A stretch of 64,000 nucleotides of DNA. Source: Leptolyngbya sp. FACHB-261. GTDB taxonomy: Bacteria; Cyanobacteriota; Cyanobacteriia; FACHB-261. A model generated the notes under the pieces. That model was not told the DNA's origin, ran no database searches, and was given only the letters and a program-made list of their open reading frames with translations. The translations under genes and the position numbers were made by a program. How positions within the stretch are numbered: position 1 is the first letter of the stretch; each line of letters begins with the position of its first letter. Shown here one piece after another: positions 8,214-16,846 of the stretch. The DNA is taken from positions 1-64,000 of the forward strand of contig NZ_JACJPL010000013.1 in assembly GCF_014696065.1 (NCBI RefSeq), read 5' to 3'.

Positions 8214-8579
8214 CTAGTTCGCGTAGGTGTCGGGCGACATCATGGGAACGCTGGTCTCTTTCAGCAAGCGCACCTCGATATCGTGGCGGCTGTAGACCCG
8301 GCTGTTCTCCGAGACAATCGAATAGTTAAAAGTGGGGTCATGCACAACCACCACATTTCTCGTCGCTGGGTCGATTGCCCGGCTAGCCTCGCTAAATTCC
8401 ACCAAGCCTAAAAGCACCAGTGCAACAAACAATTCTTCAGCGGTGTCTGTTGCGCCTGGCGTGTAGGTATAACCCGCAGCTGCAAGCTTTGTTTGCAAGT
8501 CTGCTTTGGCGATTGTGAATGCGTTATTAGTCTGAGTGAAACCTGCACCAAAGAACTCAGTGACTGTTTTCTCCGCCAT
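8214..8579 (-). CDS. Small protein, paralogue of its upstream neighbour
   Basis: 121 residues. The first about 60 residues (EFFGAGFTQTNNAFTIAKAD, then GATDTAEELFVALVLLGL) match the neighbouring gene almost position by position, while the C-termini differ. No family recognised. The shared N-terminal block may be an assembly or docking domain with variable C-terminal parts. The gene sits 8 bases after its paralogue and 10 bases before the LamG-like gene, so it belongs to the same transcript. Confidence 0.7.
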   Translation of the reverse strand: MAEKTVTEFFGAGFTQTNNAFTIAKADLQTKLAAAGYTYTPGATDTAEELFVALVLLGLVEFSEASRAIDPATRNVVVVHDPTFNYSIVSENSRVYSRHDIEVRLLKETSVPMMSPDTYAN

Positions 8580-8587
8580 GATTGCCC

Positions 8588-8974
8588 CTATTTGAAAAGC
8601 TCGGGTGATAGGTGCTCAACCGTAGAAGGCAACAGGAGGTTAAGGATAAGCGTATGCATAGAGTAAGGCACTTTTTTCTCAATCGCCACAGTATAGGCCC
8701 AGTAAAACCCTTGGATTTTTGACCAGTTCTTCTGATTTGCGAAGGTGAGAGGCTCGCCTAACTCATTGATGATGGGCTCGCCTGACTCGCTGGTCAGATG
8801 TCCCTCTTGATAGGTAAGAAAACGCAGCAGCAGAGCGGTAAGCAACTGCTCTGCTGTGTTGTGGCCTGTAGGGGTAAAGCCGACGTTAACTAGATTTGCT
8901 TTTTGAACAGTAAAGCTATTTGCATCTTGGCTGAAGCTAGATCCAAACAGCTCGGAGTATGTGAAACGAGCCAT
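8588..8974 (-). CDS. Small protein, first gene of the fibre operon, paralogue of the next
   Basis: 128 residues from the ATG at 8974 (MARFTYSELFG). This start is chosen because it aligns with MAEKTVTEFFG of the paralogue; a TTG at 8986 would add four residues. The N-terminal half (SSFSQDANSFTVQKANL, GHNTAEQLLTALLL) is the block shared with the next gene; the C-terminal half is unique and ends with a hydrophobic stretch (MHTLILNLLLPS). Upstream 8975-9111 is non-coding and must hold the promoter of the operon. No family recognised. Confidence 0.7.
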   Translation of the reverse strand: MARFTYSELFGSSFSQDANSFTVQKANLVNVGFTPTGHNTAEQLLTALLLRFLTYQEGHLTSESGEPIINELGEPLTFANQKNWSKIQGFYWAYTVAIEKKVPYSMHTLILNLLLPSTVEHLSPELFK

Positions 8975-9111
8975 ATGCGTTTCCAAATGCCCTTAGGGTA
9001 GCCCAGTTGAGCTGTGTAAACCTAATTGCTGCATTCATCAATTGACTTGAAGGTGATGGAGTTTTCTCTTGATGAAAGTGATTAGCTCTTATTCTCTCTC
9101 GCATTCGTGCT

Positions 9112-9831
9112 CTATGGCCTCCAAGACCAATTGGATCTGTAAACTAAATTTACGCCTGAAACTTCTTTCCATGCCCTAGGCTCCCACATTAATTTCTTTT
9201 TATTCTTCGTCTTACTATATTTAAAGCCTTCATCTAATGAATCAAATACCTCTTTCGTAATGTATGTATGGTATGGGCTGTTTCGAATACCACTCAGTTT
9301 AGCAGCAACGTTTGGAGCACGTCCTACCCACACTAAATCATTGTTGTCTTGAATACCACTTCGAACTACTAAAACCTTACTTGTGTCTATCCCAACACAT
9401 TGAGCGAGTTTAAACGTCCCTCTGCTAAGGCTAGAATATTTAGCCTCAAGTTTAGGTTTAATGATGTTCAAAAAGGCATAGTTGATGTTGAACGCGCACT
9501 TTACAGCTGAAAAATTTTTAGAGCGGCCTAGGAAAACTCCCATAACTCGATCGCCATCAAAGCTACGGATGCTACCACCTCGTGCTCTGATGATTCTCGA
9601 TGTACACCTTAGAAAGCTCTTAAATACCTTAGCTGATACTCGACGATCTTGCTGCATTGCCAATTCAGTTGAATCTGCGAGATCTGCATAAAGCATCGTT
9701 GCATTGAGTCTGACAGCACCACCTGTTAAAGTAACATTTTTAGTCCTAGGGACAACTATACCACCACGGATATTCCATTCTTGGTTGAGGGTGATATTAA
9801 CATCTAAGGCTAGATCATCTATCAGTGCCAC
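9112..9831 (-). CDS. pycC: Pycsar-type nucleotide cyclase (class III cyclase domain)
   Basis: 239 residues with one cyclase homology domain. Asp50 in MLYADLADSTEL and Asp94 in FDGDRVMGVF are the two metal-binding positions, and VGRAPNVAAKLS (Asn174, Lys178) is the transition-state segment, with Lys where many adenylate cyclases have Arg. The protein has no sensor or membrane domain, and its partner is a cNMP-binding/TIR protein encoded 29 bases upstream. This is the layout of Pycsar defence, in which the cyclase makes cCMP or cUMP on phage infection. Which nucleotide this enzyme makes cannot be read from the sequence. The start is GTG at 9831 with AAGGTG upstream; the region is AT-richer than the genes around it. 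Confidence 0.85.
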   Translation of the reverse strand: MALIDDLALDVNITLNQEWNIRGGIVVPRTKNVTLTGGAVRLNATMLYADLADSTELAMQQDRRVSAKVFKSFLRCTSRIIRARGGSIRSFDGDRVMGVFLGRSKNFSAVKCAFNINYAFLNIIKPKLEAKYSSLSRGTFKLAQCVGIDTSKVLVVRSGIQDNNDLVWVGRAPNVAAKLSGIRNSPYHTYITKEVFDSLDEGFKYSKTKNKKKLMWEPRAWKEVSGVNLVYRSNWSWRP

Positions 9832-9860
9832 TCAGTTCACCTTTTCCATTGATACATTGG

Positions 9861-10769
9861 TTACTTAGAGCCATGTATAGCTACAACCTTCCGAATCTCG
9901 TTACAGATTGGTGCTACACGAGCTTGTAGCGTATTTAAATCGCCTGGAGCATAACTCAATATTGTGATACCTAGAAGATCAGAAGGAATCTTTATATCTA
10001 CGCCGCGAGCTTTAACTATGATTGTTCTCGCACGTCCTAAAGCACCCATAAATAGACCAAGCTCAAATACTACGTTATCGCGTGGAGCTGCTCTTTCTAG
10101 GCCGCGACTGACTATAGCATCGTCATGACCTAACACAAGAACTGCAAAATCTGAAACTTCTACAATCCTTGTGAGATCCTCAATTGTGGAACGAGAGGCT
10201 TGAAAGATGCCATCTGTCCAAACGTTAGTTAACAGATTGTCGTGGGATAAGCCAGTTTGAATTTCTCGTGCAATGTTAAGTGTTTCTGCCGACGAGCCAA
10301 TAAAGATGATTGGTTGTGGATTAGGTTGGGTAACATATTTACTACGCTCGCGTAGCCGCTCAGCTAGCTCTAATGCAAGCCGTCGCCAAAGTTTAGGAAA
10401 GCTGTTGGCCAAAGTAGTGAAAGCAGGCTCAGTGATTTTTGCAACAACTGTCTGCTCGACTGCTCGATTGGTTGCGCTTCGCCTCGCTGTTGGGTCAATT
10501 AAAGCCATCTCTCCGATGTGACACCCTGAGCCTCTACAAGCGACCAGACGTCCATTGATAAGAACACACACCTTTCCCGTGAGTATGAGATATATCTCGG
10601 AATCAATATCTCCCTGCGTTATAATATCTTGGCCGATTTCAAATTGTTGCAACTCACTCACAGAAGAAAGGACTATTGCAAGTGATTCATCATCCTGTAC
10701 AATGTTCTGTTTGCAAATTGCTGTTATTAATCGACGGGTACCATCTTCGCCCTTGAAACGGCTTAGCAC
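9861..10769 (-). CDS. pycTIR: Pycsar effector: cyclic-nucleotide-binding domain plus TIR-like NADase domain
   Basis: 302 residues. Residues about 40-145 form a CRP-type cNMP-binding domain with phosphate-binding cassette GEMALIDPTARRSAT. Residues about 152-285 form the TIR-like domain of the CAP12/Pycsar family (PF10137): PIIFIGSS at the first strand, VWTDGIFQASRSTIEDL, and VVFELGLFMG with Glu236 at the expected catalytic position. Related effectors bind cCMP or cUMP and then destroy NAD, stopping cell growth. No membrane segment or DNA-binding helix-turn-helix is present, which argues against a transcription factor. The start is GTG at 10769 with AGGAG seven bases upstream. The effector precedes the cyclase in one operon. 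Confidence 0.88.
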   Translation of the reverse strand: MLSRFKGEDGTRRLITAICKQNIVQDDESLAIVLSSVSELQQFEIGQDIITQGDIDSEIYLILTGKVCVLINGRLVACRGSGCHIGEMALIDPTARRSATNRAVEQTVVAKITEPAFTTLANSFPKLWRRLALELAERLRERSKYVTQPNPQPIIFIGSSAETLNIAREIQTGLSHDNLLTNVWTDGIFQASRSTIEDLTRIVEVSDFAVLVLGHDDAIVSRGLERAAPRDNVVFELGLFMGALGRARTIIVKARGVDIKIPSDLLGITILSYAPGDLNTLQARVAPICNEIRKVVAIHGSK

Positions 10770-11062
10770 GTTTATCTCCTATGGGGGATATTCTTTAACC
10801 CATTCGAGGCAGTGAGGTGTTGAAGTGTACTTCTAAATTTCTAAGCTTCAGTTCCGATACCTGTTCTGCAGGCCAGGGCCTACAACCTCTTTCACCATAC
10901 ATCTCTTCTCCTTTACACACGACGGAGCTAATTTAAACCCCACATCGAGACTCCTTAACTTCATTCAATCTAGACTTTTTAGCCAAGAATTAAAATCGTC
11001 TGCCAAGGGTTACAAAGTACAAGGGCCGTTTGCTAATAGGCAAAGAGAATTGAGGTTTTAAC

Positions 11063-12310
11063 TTAAAAATTCTGGATTATAAAGCTAGCTAGCTTATCAT
11101 ACTGTGCATCCATTTTCTTCATCAGAGTAGTCTGATCTCGCGCCCATGTTCTACTCTTAACATTATCGCGTGTTGGTTTTGCTTGTGGCAGGTATTTGAT
11201 CGGGATGTTCTGAACAATGCTATCGGGTGCCATTACATTCAAGTCTTCGATACTTGCAACAGGTTCTGGGCCGATAAAATCTGGAATAGCAGAATATGCT
11301 TTAATGCTTTTTAATTTGGGGATCAACTCATTATTAATAGAAAACCTCACTTTCGCAAATTGAGCTTGATCTGCACCTGTTTTTGAGACCTGTTTTGAAC
11401 CAACTTTTTTTCTAGTGTCAAATCCATTAAAAATCCAACCGCCAAATTTCGGCTGTCCCTTGTGAGGTATTATTTGGTCGTACGAATTGGATTGAAGGTA
11501 GCGAGCTTTACCTTGCTCCCAGTCTTCTATAAATCTAGGCAAAACCTGTCCAATTAGACCTACACAGTATGCAGAAAATAAATCAGGCGTACACGGAACA
11601 AGAAAATAATCTGAGGAGTACAAAGCCGCTCTGACAAGAGTGTTAAAGGACGGCGGTAGATCTATCAGCACGAAATCGTACTGTTTGCCAAATTCTCTCT
11701 CTACTGAGTTGATTAAGCTTGATGGCATTAAGAAACGATATAAACCTGCTCCTCCAATTACATCAGTCCCCACGTTCAAAATGTCAGAAAAATTATTAAG
11801 CCAGAAATCACCAGGTACAATATCAAGTTTCCCGTTTAAAGGACCACGCTTGGGTTTAGCAATATGTGGCTTTCCCGGAGCATTTTGCTGAATGTATGGC
11901 AAAGCAAAAGCTCGTATTGTCTTGCCGTAAGGTAACTCCTGAGAACTCTCTAGATACTGTGAAAACTCCTCATCTCCCAATGCAGCAATAGATAAATTGC
12001 ACTGAGGATCGAAGTCAATCACTAATACTGCCTTATCTTGCTCTGCTAATGATGTCGCTAAATTCCAAAGCGTCGTCGTTTTGCCAACGCCACCTTTATT
12101 ATTGAATAGCGCGATCACTTTTGCCATTGAACCTTCCTTTTTTCTAAGCCAGTGCAGAATTTGCCTGCACTGGAACACTGGCCCTGACTGTAATTGCCTT
12201 ACAGGCATTGGAAAATCAGCATATCTCGTTCTCCAATTTCCTACAGCAGCAGGACTAACACTTGCTAGTTGGGCTATTTCATATAGCCCAATCAAATCGT
12301 CATTATGCAT
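11063..12310 (-). CDS. ParA-family ATPase with N-terminal helix-turn-helix
   Basis: 415 residues. Residues about 8-58 (LYEIAQLASVSPAAVGNWRT) are a MerR/AlpA-like helix-turn-helix. From residue 62 an ordinary ParA sequence begins (MAKVIALFNNKGGVGKTTT), with the deviant Walker A motif, VLVIDFDPQCNLS and FVLIDLPPSFN (Walker B). An HTH-ParA fusion is typical of plasmid partition ATPases that repress their own promoter. No parB-like gene follows. Two 17-bp palindromes lie 48-97 bases upstream of the ATG and are the likely operators or centromere. Possible roles are maintenance of the mobile element or positioning of another cargo; the first is favoured by context. Confidence 0.85.
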   Translation of the reverse strand: MHNDDLIGLYEIAQLASVSPAAVGNWRTRYADFPMPVRQLQSGPVFQCRQILHWLRKKEGSMAKVIALFNNKGGVGKTTTLWNLATSLAEQDKAVLVIDFDPQCNLSIAALGDEEFSQYLESSQELPYGKTIRAFALPYIQQNAPGKPHIAKPKRGPLNGKLDIVPGDFWLNNFSDILNVGTDVIGGAGLYRFLMPSSLINSVEREFGKQYDFVLIDLPPSFNTLVRAALYSSDYFLVPCTPDLFSAYCVGLIGQVLPRFIEDWEQGKARYLQSNSYDQIIPHKGQPKFGGWIFNGFDTRKKVGSKQVSKTGADQAQFAKVRFSINNELIPKLKSIKAYSAIPDFIGPEPVASIEDLNVMAPDSIVQNIPIKYLPQAKPTRDNVKSRTWARDQTTLMKKMDAQYDKLASFIIQNF

Positions 12311-12357
12311 CGACCTCTATAAGAAGCTGTAATCAGATGGATAACACCTTCAATAAG

Positions 12358-12374
12358 TGTGAACGCTGTTCACA
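12358..12374. promoter_or_regulatory. Palindromic operator copy 1 upstream of the HTH-ParA gene
   Basis: TGTGAACGCTGTTCACA: 7-bp half-sites TGTGAAC/GTTCACA around a 3-bp spacer. It lies 48 bases upstream of the ATG, where it could overlap the promoter. A second copy with the spacer reverse-complemented is centred 33 bp away, about three helix turns. Confidence 0.7.
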
Positions 12375-12390
12375 AAATTGTCAAGGAATT

Positions 12391-12407
12391 TGTGAACAGC
12401 GTTCACA
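12391..12407. promoter_or_regulatory. Palindromic operator copy 2 upstream of the HTH-ParA gene
   Basis: TGTGAACAGCGTTCACA is the exact reverse complement of copy 1. The pair lie on the same helix face, fitting cooperative binding of two repressor dimers or a short partition site. Confidence 0.7.
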
Positions 12408-12646
12408 GGCTTGCAACTGAGGCTGCCTCAGCTACTGGACAACTAATTGCGAAGACTGCAATAGGTCAACGCTGGAATGCGTGTTTGAGGCTCCTATATC
12501 CCCTGAAGATTACGCTGTAGTACGTCAGGTCGAAGGATGTGCTAGTCCAAATTTGGGCCAGGGCTTGTAGTACACCTGCATCTAGCTCCTTGCCCTACCG
12601 TGAAGCCCGCATGACAGTAGGCAATTGTTGTTGAGAGTTATCGATT
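12408..12646. other. Non-coding stretch between operators and the hsdR relic
   Basis: No open frame with acceptable start, no tRNA-like fold and no transposase remnant is seen. Together with the relic that follows it appears to be decayed DNA. Confidence 0.4.
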
Positions 12647-12838
12647 TCAGTTTCTAGACCAGGGAATGCTATGCAGACCAATCTTTACAGAGGGTTTTGG
12701 CTTGTTTAATAACTCCTGATTTGCTTTCTCTTGCTTATCAGGTAGATAGCCATATTTCCGAAGTAGACGTTTGATGATGGCGCGGAGTTTGGCTCCTACA
12801 GCTTTTCATTCTGTCCAATTAATAGTGGCACTACGAAG
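12647..12838 (-). pseudogene. Relic of the C-terminus of a type I restriction HsdR (DUF3387-like)
   Basis: Read on the minus strand this gives SATINWTE, a TGA stop (12806-12808), then [33 protein letters not shown] and a stop at 12647. The wording INWT...VxAKLRxxIKRxLRKYGYxPDKQEKA is that of the C-terminal domain of many HsdR proteins. The intact hsdR beside it has a different C-terminus, so this is not a copy of the neighbour but the end of another, lost restriction system, interrupted by an internal stop. Confidence 0.75.
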
Positions 12839-12962
12839 CTAGACATTTACTAAATCTTCAATCATCACCCATCAGAACCATGAAATTCTAACTAATATGC
12901 TGACATGGCTGGATTTCTGGGAATATTTTAGCAATATGTGCTGAGGCTAAACCCGTTCGGCT

Positions 12963-15311
12963 ATGAGCAAAAAAGACCTGAGTGAAGCCGATATCTGCGA
13001 TCGCTACATTACTCCTGCACTCTATGAGGCAGGTTGGAAAAAGAGCCAGGTTCGCCGAGAGTATTACTTCACAGACGGTCAAATGATTGTTCGAGGTCAG
13101 ATGACAGTCCGGGGAGACAGGAAGTTCGCGGACTATCTGCTGTTCTACCAATCGAACCAGCCGATTGCAGTGATTGAGGCGAAGGACAATAACCGTAGCG
13201 TTGGAGCAGGGATCCAGCAAGCTTTGCGCTATGCGGCTGCTCTACAGGTTCCGTTTGTCTTTTCTTCTAATGGAGATGCCTTTTTATTTCATGACAGAAG
13301 TGGCACTTATAGCCAGGTTGAGCAGCAGATCGGGTTGGATGCGTTTCCATCGCCTGATGAGCTGTGGGAGCGATATAAGCAGTGGAAAAACCTGCAAAAC
13401 GCTAGCGAAGATTTGCTGACTTCTTCCTATTTCATTGAGATTGGGGGGAAGGAACCTCGCTACTATCAGCAGCTTGCAGTCAATCGCACCGTTGAGGCGA
13501 TCGCTCGTGGTCAAAAGCGGTGTTTGCTGGTGATGGCAACTGGAGCAGGCAAAACTTACACGGTTTTCAACATTATCTGGCGATTGTGGAAGACGAAGGT
13601 TTCGAGGCGGATTTTATTCCTTGCGGATCGCAATGCCCTGGTGGATCAGACGATCGTGAATGACTTTCGTCCCTTTGGGGAGGTAATGACCAAGCTTGAT
13701 CGCAGGCTGGTGGATGAGACTGGGCGGATCAATACCTCTTACGAGATCTATCTGGGGCTGTATCAGTCGATTATCGGCAATGAGGAGCGAGACAACCTTT
13801 ATGAAAAGTTCGATCGCGATTTCTTCGATCTGGTGGTGATTGACGAGTGTCACCGGGGCAGTGCGGCAGATGATTCTAATTGGCGGCAGGTGCTTGATTA
13901 CTTTTCAGATGCGATTCAGGTGGGCTTGACCGCCACGCCCAAAGAAACCAAGTACGTCTCGAATATTGACTACTTCGGCGTGCCTATCTTCAAGTACTCT
14001 CTGAAACAGGGGATTGAAGACGGCTTTCTTGCTCCGTTTCGCCGGATTCAAGTTGACCTAGATAAAGACCTAGAAGGCTGGACTCCAGAATCAGGAGAGT
14101 ACGATGACCAGGGTCAACTGATTGAGGAGCGAGACTACAACCTGAGGGACTACGATCGCACGGTTGTGTTTGACCAACGAACTCAACGAGTGGCGGAGTA
14201 TGTCACCCAGTTTCTCCATGATGGCGATCCAATGCGAAAAACAATTGTTTTTTGTGAGGATATTGACCACGCAGAACGGATGAGGGGAGCGATCGCCAAC
14301 GTCACACTCAACCGGGAATTGATCCAAAAAGATCACCGTTATGTCATGCGAATTACGGGCGATGAGAAGGAGGGCAAAGCACAACTCGACAACTTCATCA
14401 ACCCTAAAGAAACGTATCCGGTGATTGCTACAACCTCTAAGCTGATGACAACGGGGGTGGATGCTCAGACCTGTCATGTGATTGTGTTAGATCAGCGCAT
14501 CCAGTCGATGACGGAGTTTAAGCAGATTATCGGTCGGGGCACTCGTCTTCGCCCGGATTACGACAAAAATTTCTTCACGATTATTGATTTTCGAGGGGCA
14601 ACTCAGCTTTTTGAAGACCAGGATTGGGATGGTCCGCCAATGCAGGACGAGGATTTTGGCAAGGGAGGCCAATCATCTGATCCCGATCGAGAAGGGAAAA
14701 CGGATGGGGGAGATGAAGAAGACGGAGGAGATAAGGGAGAGCGAATTAAGTATCAGGTGGGTCGTCAGGAGTTCCAGGTTGCGAAGGAGCGAGTAAGCTA
14801 TTACGACAAGGATGGCAAACTCACAACCGAATCGCTGAAGGACTATACCCGCCGCACGGTGAATGAGACATATCAGTCTCTAGATAGCTTCCTTAATAAG
14901 TGGAATAAAGCCGATCGCAAGCAAGCGATTCTCGATGAGTTGAAAGCGCATGGAGTGATTTTAGAAGCTTTGGAGGGCATGGTTGGTAAGGATTATGACC
15001 TCTTCGACTTAATCTGCCATGTGGCGTTTGATCGCCCACCTCTGACCCGCAAGGAACGGGCTGAAAAGGTTCGTAAACAGGATATGTTTGCGAAGTACGG
15101 TGAAATGGCTCGTGCAGTCTTAGTTGCTTTGCTGGATAAGTACGCGGATCAGGGGGTTGTGTCGATCGAAGACAAAACCGTTTTGCAGCTTGACCCGTTT
15201 GCGAAACTGGGAACTCCGGTGGAGTTAGTTAAAAGTTTTGGCGGCAAGAAGCAGTATCAAGCCGCGATTCAAGAGCTAGAGCAACTGCTGTACGAAGACC
15301 AGGGCGCTTGA
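12963..15311 (+). CDS. hsdR: Type I restriction enzyme, R (restriction and translocation) subunit
   Basis: 782 residues, EcoEI-like size. Residues about 1-90 hold the PD-(D/E)xK nuclease core (DRKFADYLLFY, then AVIEAKDNN). The superfamily 2 helicase motor follows: Walker A MATGAGKTYT near residue 192, DECHRG near residue 294, LTATPKE, and motif VI IIGRGTRLRP. The acidic linker GKTDGGDEEDGGDKGE precedes the C-terminal domain that docks on the methylase. First gene of the hsdR-hsdM-micropeptide-hsdS operon, 56 bases before hsdM. No strong ribosome site at the chosen ATG. HIP1 octamers lie inside it at 12997, 13497 and 14289. Confidence 0.95.
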   Translation: MSKKDLSEADICDRYITPALYEAGWKKSQVRREYYFTDGQMIVRGQMTVRGDRKFADYLLFYQSNQPIAVIEAKDNNRSVGAGIQQALRYAAALQVPFVFSSNGDAFLFHDRSGTYSQVEQQIGLDAFPSPDELWERYKQWKNLQNASEDLLTSSYFIEIGGKEPRYYQQLAVNRTVEAIARGQKRCLLVMATGAGKTYTVFNIIWRLWKTKVSRRILFLADRNALVDQTIVNDFRPFGEVMTKLDRRLVDETGRINTSYEIYLGLYQSIIGNEERDNLYEKFDRDFFDLVVIDECHRGSAADDSNWRQVLDYFSDAIQVGLTATPKETKYVSNIDYFGVPIFKYSLKQGIEDGFLAPFRRIQVDLDKDLEGWTPESGEYDDQGQLIEERDYNLRDYDRTVVFDQRTQRVAEYVTQFLHDGDPMRKTIVFCEDIDHAERMRGAIANVTLNRELIQKDHRYVMRITGDEKEGKAQLDNFINPKETYPVIATTSKLMTTGVDAQTCHVIVLDQRIQSMTEFKQIIGRGTRLRPDYDKNFFTIIDFRGATQLFEDQDWDGPPMQDEDFGKGGQSSDPDREGKTDGGDEEDGGDKGERIKYQVGRQEFQVAKERVSYYDKDGKLTTESLKDYTRRTVNETYQSLDSFLNKWNKADRKQAILDELKAHGVILEALEGMVGKDYDLFDLICHVAFDRPPLTRKERAEKVRKQDMFAKYGEMARAVLVALLDKYADQGVVSIEDKTVLQLDPFAKLGTPVELVKSFGGKKQYQAAIQELEQLLYEDQGA

Positions 15312-15367
15312 GGCTTTTACCTAACTAGGGTACAACTGTCTTTTAGTTTGAGTGAGAGAACATCGGT

Positions 15368-16840
15368 ATGTCGCTGAGTGCCACCATCAAATCTATCCAA
15401 GACATCATGCGAAAAGATGTAGGGGTAGATGGCGATGCCCAGCGCATTGGACAGTTGGGCTGGATGCTGTTTTACAAAATCTTCAGCGACCAGGACACGG
15501 AGTTAGAGATCAACCAGGATGACTATGATTCTCCGATTCCGTCGGATTTGCGGTGGGATGAGTGGGCAGACAGCACCAAGCTGGGTAAACGTGCGCCAAC
15601 TGGAGATGACCTGCTGAAGCTGATCGATGGGCAGTTATTCCCCCAGCTGAAGGCACTCGATGGCAAGGACTTGGAGGGTATTGCTCAGGAGCGGGCGTTA
15701 TTGCTGCGGAGCGTATTTGAGGATGCCTACAACTACATGAAGTCGGGCACGCTGCTGCGACAGGTAGTAGACAAGATTAACGAGAGCATTGACTTTAACC
15801 AGTCGAAAACTCGCAATCTGTTTGGCGATCTCTACGAACAGATTCTTAAAGACCTCCAGAGTGCCGGAAATGCAGGTGAGTTTTATACACCTCGTGCCGT
15901 GACTCAGTTTGCGGTGGACATGGTGAATCCGCAACTGGGCGAGAAGGTGCTTGACCCGGCCTGTGGCACGGGAGGCTTTTTGACTTGTGCTTACGAACAT
16001 TTGAAGCAGCAGGCAAAATCGACGAAGGAGTTGGAACTGGCAAAGCGAAGCGTTTTTGGTGTGGAGAAGAAGCAACTGCCACACCTGCTTTGTGTCACCA
16101 ACATGATGGTGCATGGCATTGAGGTGCCGACGAACGTGCGCCACGATAATACGCTCCGCAAGCCGCTGAGAGACTATGGGCGCGAGGATCAGGTGGAGGT
16201 TGTGGTGACGAACCCTCCCTTTGGTGGCATGGAGGAGGATGGAATTGAGCGGGGCTTTCCGACTGAGTTTCAGACGCGGGAAACGGCAGACCTGTTTCTA
16301 GTGCTGGTGATGGAGCTGCTGAAGGATAGCGGCAGAGCGGCAATCGTCCTTCCCGATGGCACGTTGTTTGGCGAGGGCATCAAGACTCGCGTTAAAGAAA
16401 AGCTGCTGCGGAACTGCAATCTACATACGATCGTCCGACTGCCGAATGGTGTGTTTAGCCCCTACACCAGCATTCGCACCAACATCCTGTTTTTCACGAA
16501 GGGCAAGCCCACGACTGAGGTCTGGTATTACGAGCATCCCTACCCGCCAGGGGCAAAGTCTTACAACAAGACAAAGCCGATGCGGATTGAGGAGTTTGAG
16601 ACGGAAAAAGCCTGGTGGAACAACCGCGAGGAAACCGAGTATGCCTGGAAGGTGTCGGTGGAAACGATCGCCGCTAATGGATACAACCTGGACATCAAGA
16701 ACCCAAATGCGGTAGGAGCTAGCCACGAAGACCCGCTGTTGCTGCTGGCGCAATATCAGGAAGCAGCAGCAACAGCAGACCAAGCGCGACTGGCATTAAA
16801 GACAGCATTGCAAGCGTGTTTAGAGCAATCAGCAGGATAA
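15368..16840 (+). CDS. hsdM: Type I DNA methyltransferase, M subunit
   Basis: 490 residues, normal length. An N-terminal helical domain (LGWMLFYKIFSDQD) is followed by the N6-adenine methyltransferase fold: motif I LDPACGTGGFL near residue 196 binds S-adenosylmethionine and motif IV VTNPPFGG near residue 280 is the catalytic NPPF. With HsdS it methylates the recognition site; with HsdR it forms the restriction complex. The stop codon at 16838-16840 overlaps the ribosome site of the micropeptide gene that follows, so translation of the two is probably linked. Confidence 0.96.
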   Translation: MSLSATIKSIQDIMRKDVGVDGDAQRIGQLGWMLFYKIFSDQDTELEINQDDYDSPIPSDLRWDEWADSTKLGKRAPTGDDLLKLIDGQLFPQLKALDGKDLEGIAQERALLLRSVFEDAYNYMKSGTLLRQVVDKINESIDFNQSKTRNLFGDLYEQILKDLQSAGNAGEFYTPRAVTQFAVDMVNPQLGEKVLDPACGTGGFLTCAYEHLKQQAKSTKELELAKRSVFGVEKKQLPHLLCVTNMMVHGIEVPTNVRHDNTLRKPLRDYGREDQVEVVVTNPPFGGMEEDGIERGFPTEFQTRETADLFLVLVMELLKDSGRAAIVLPDGTLFGEGIKTRVKEKLLRNCNLHTIVRLPNGVFSPYTSIRTNILFFTKGKPTTEVWYYEHPYPPGAKSYNKTKPMRIEEFETEKAWWNNREETEYAWKVSVETIAANGYNLDIKNPNAVGASHEDPLLLLAQYQEAAATADQARLALKTALQACLEQSAG

Positions 16841-16846
16841 GGACGC

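Noticed and set aside
9861-10769. Reading the cNMP-binding protein as a CRP-type transcription factor
   Set aside because: The C-terminal part is a TIR-like domain rather than a winged helix, and the next gene is a cyclase, which fits Pycsar.
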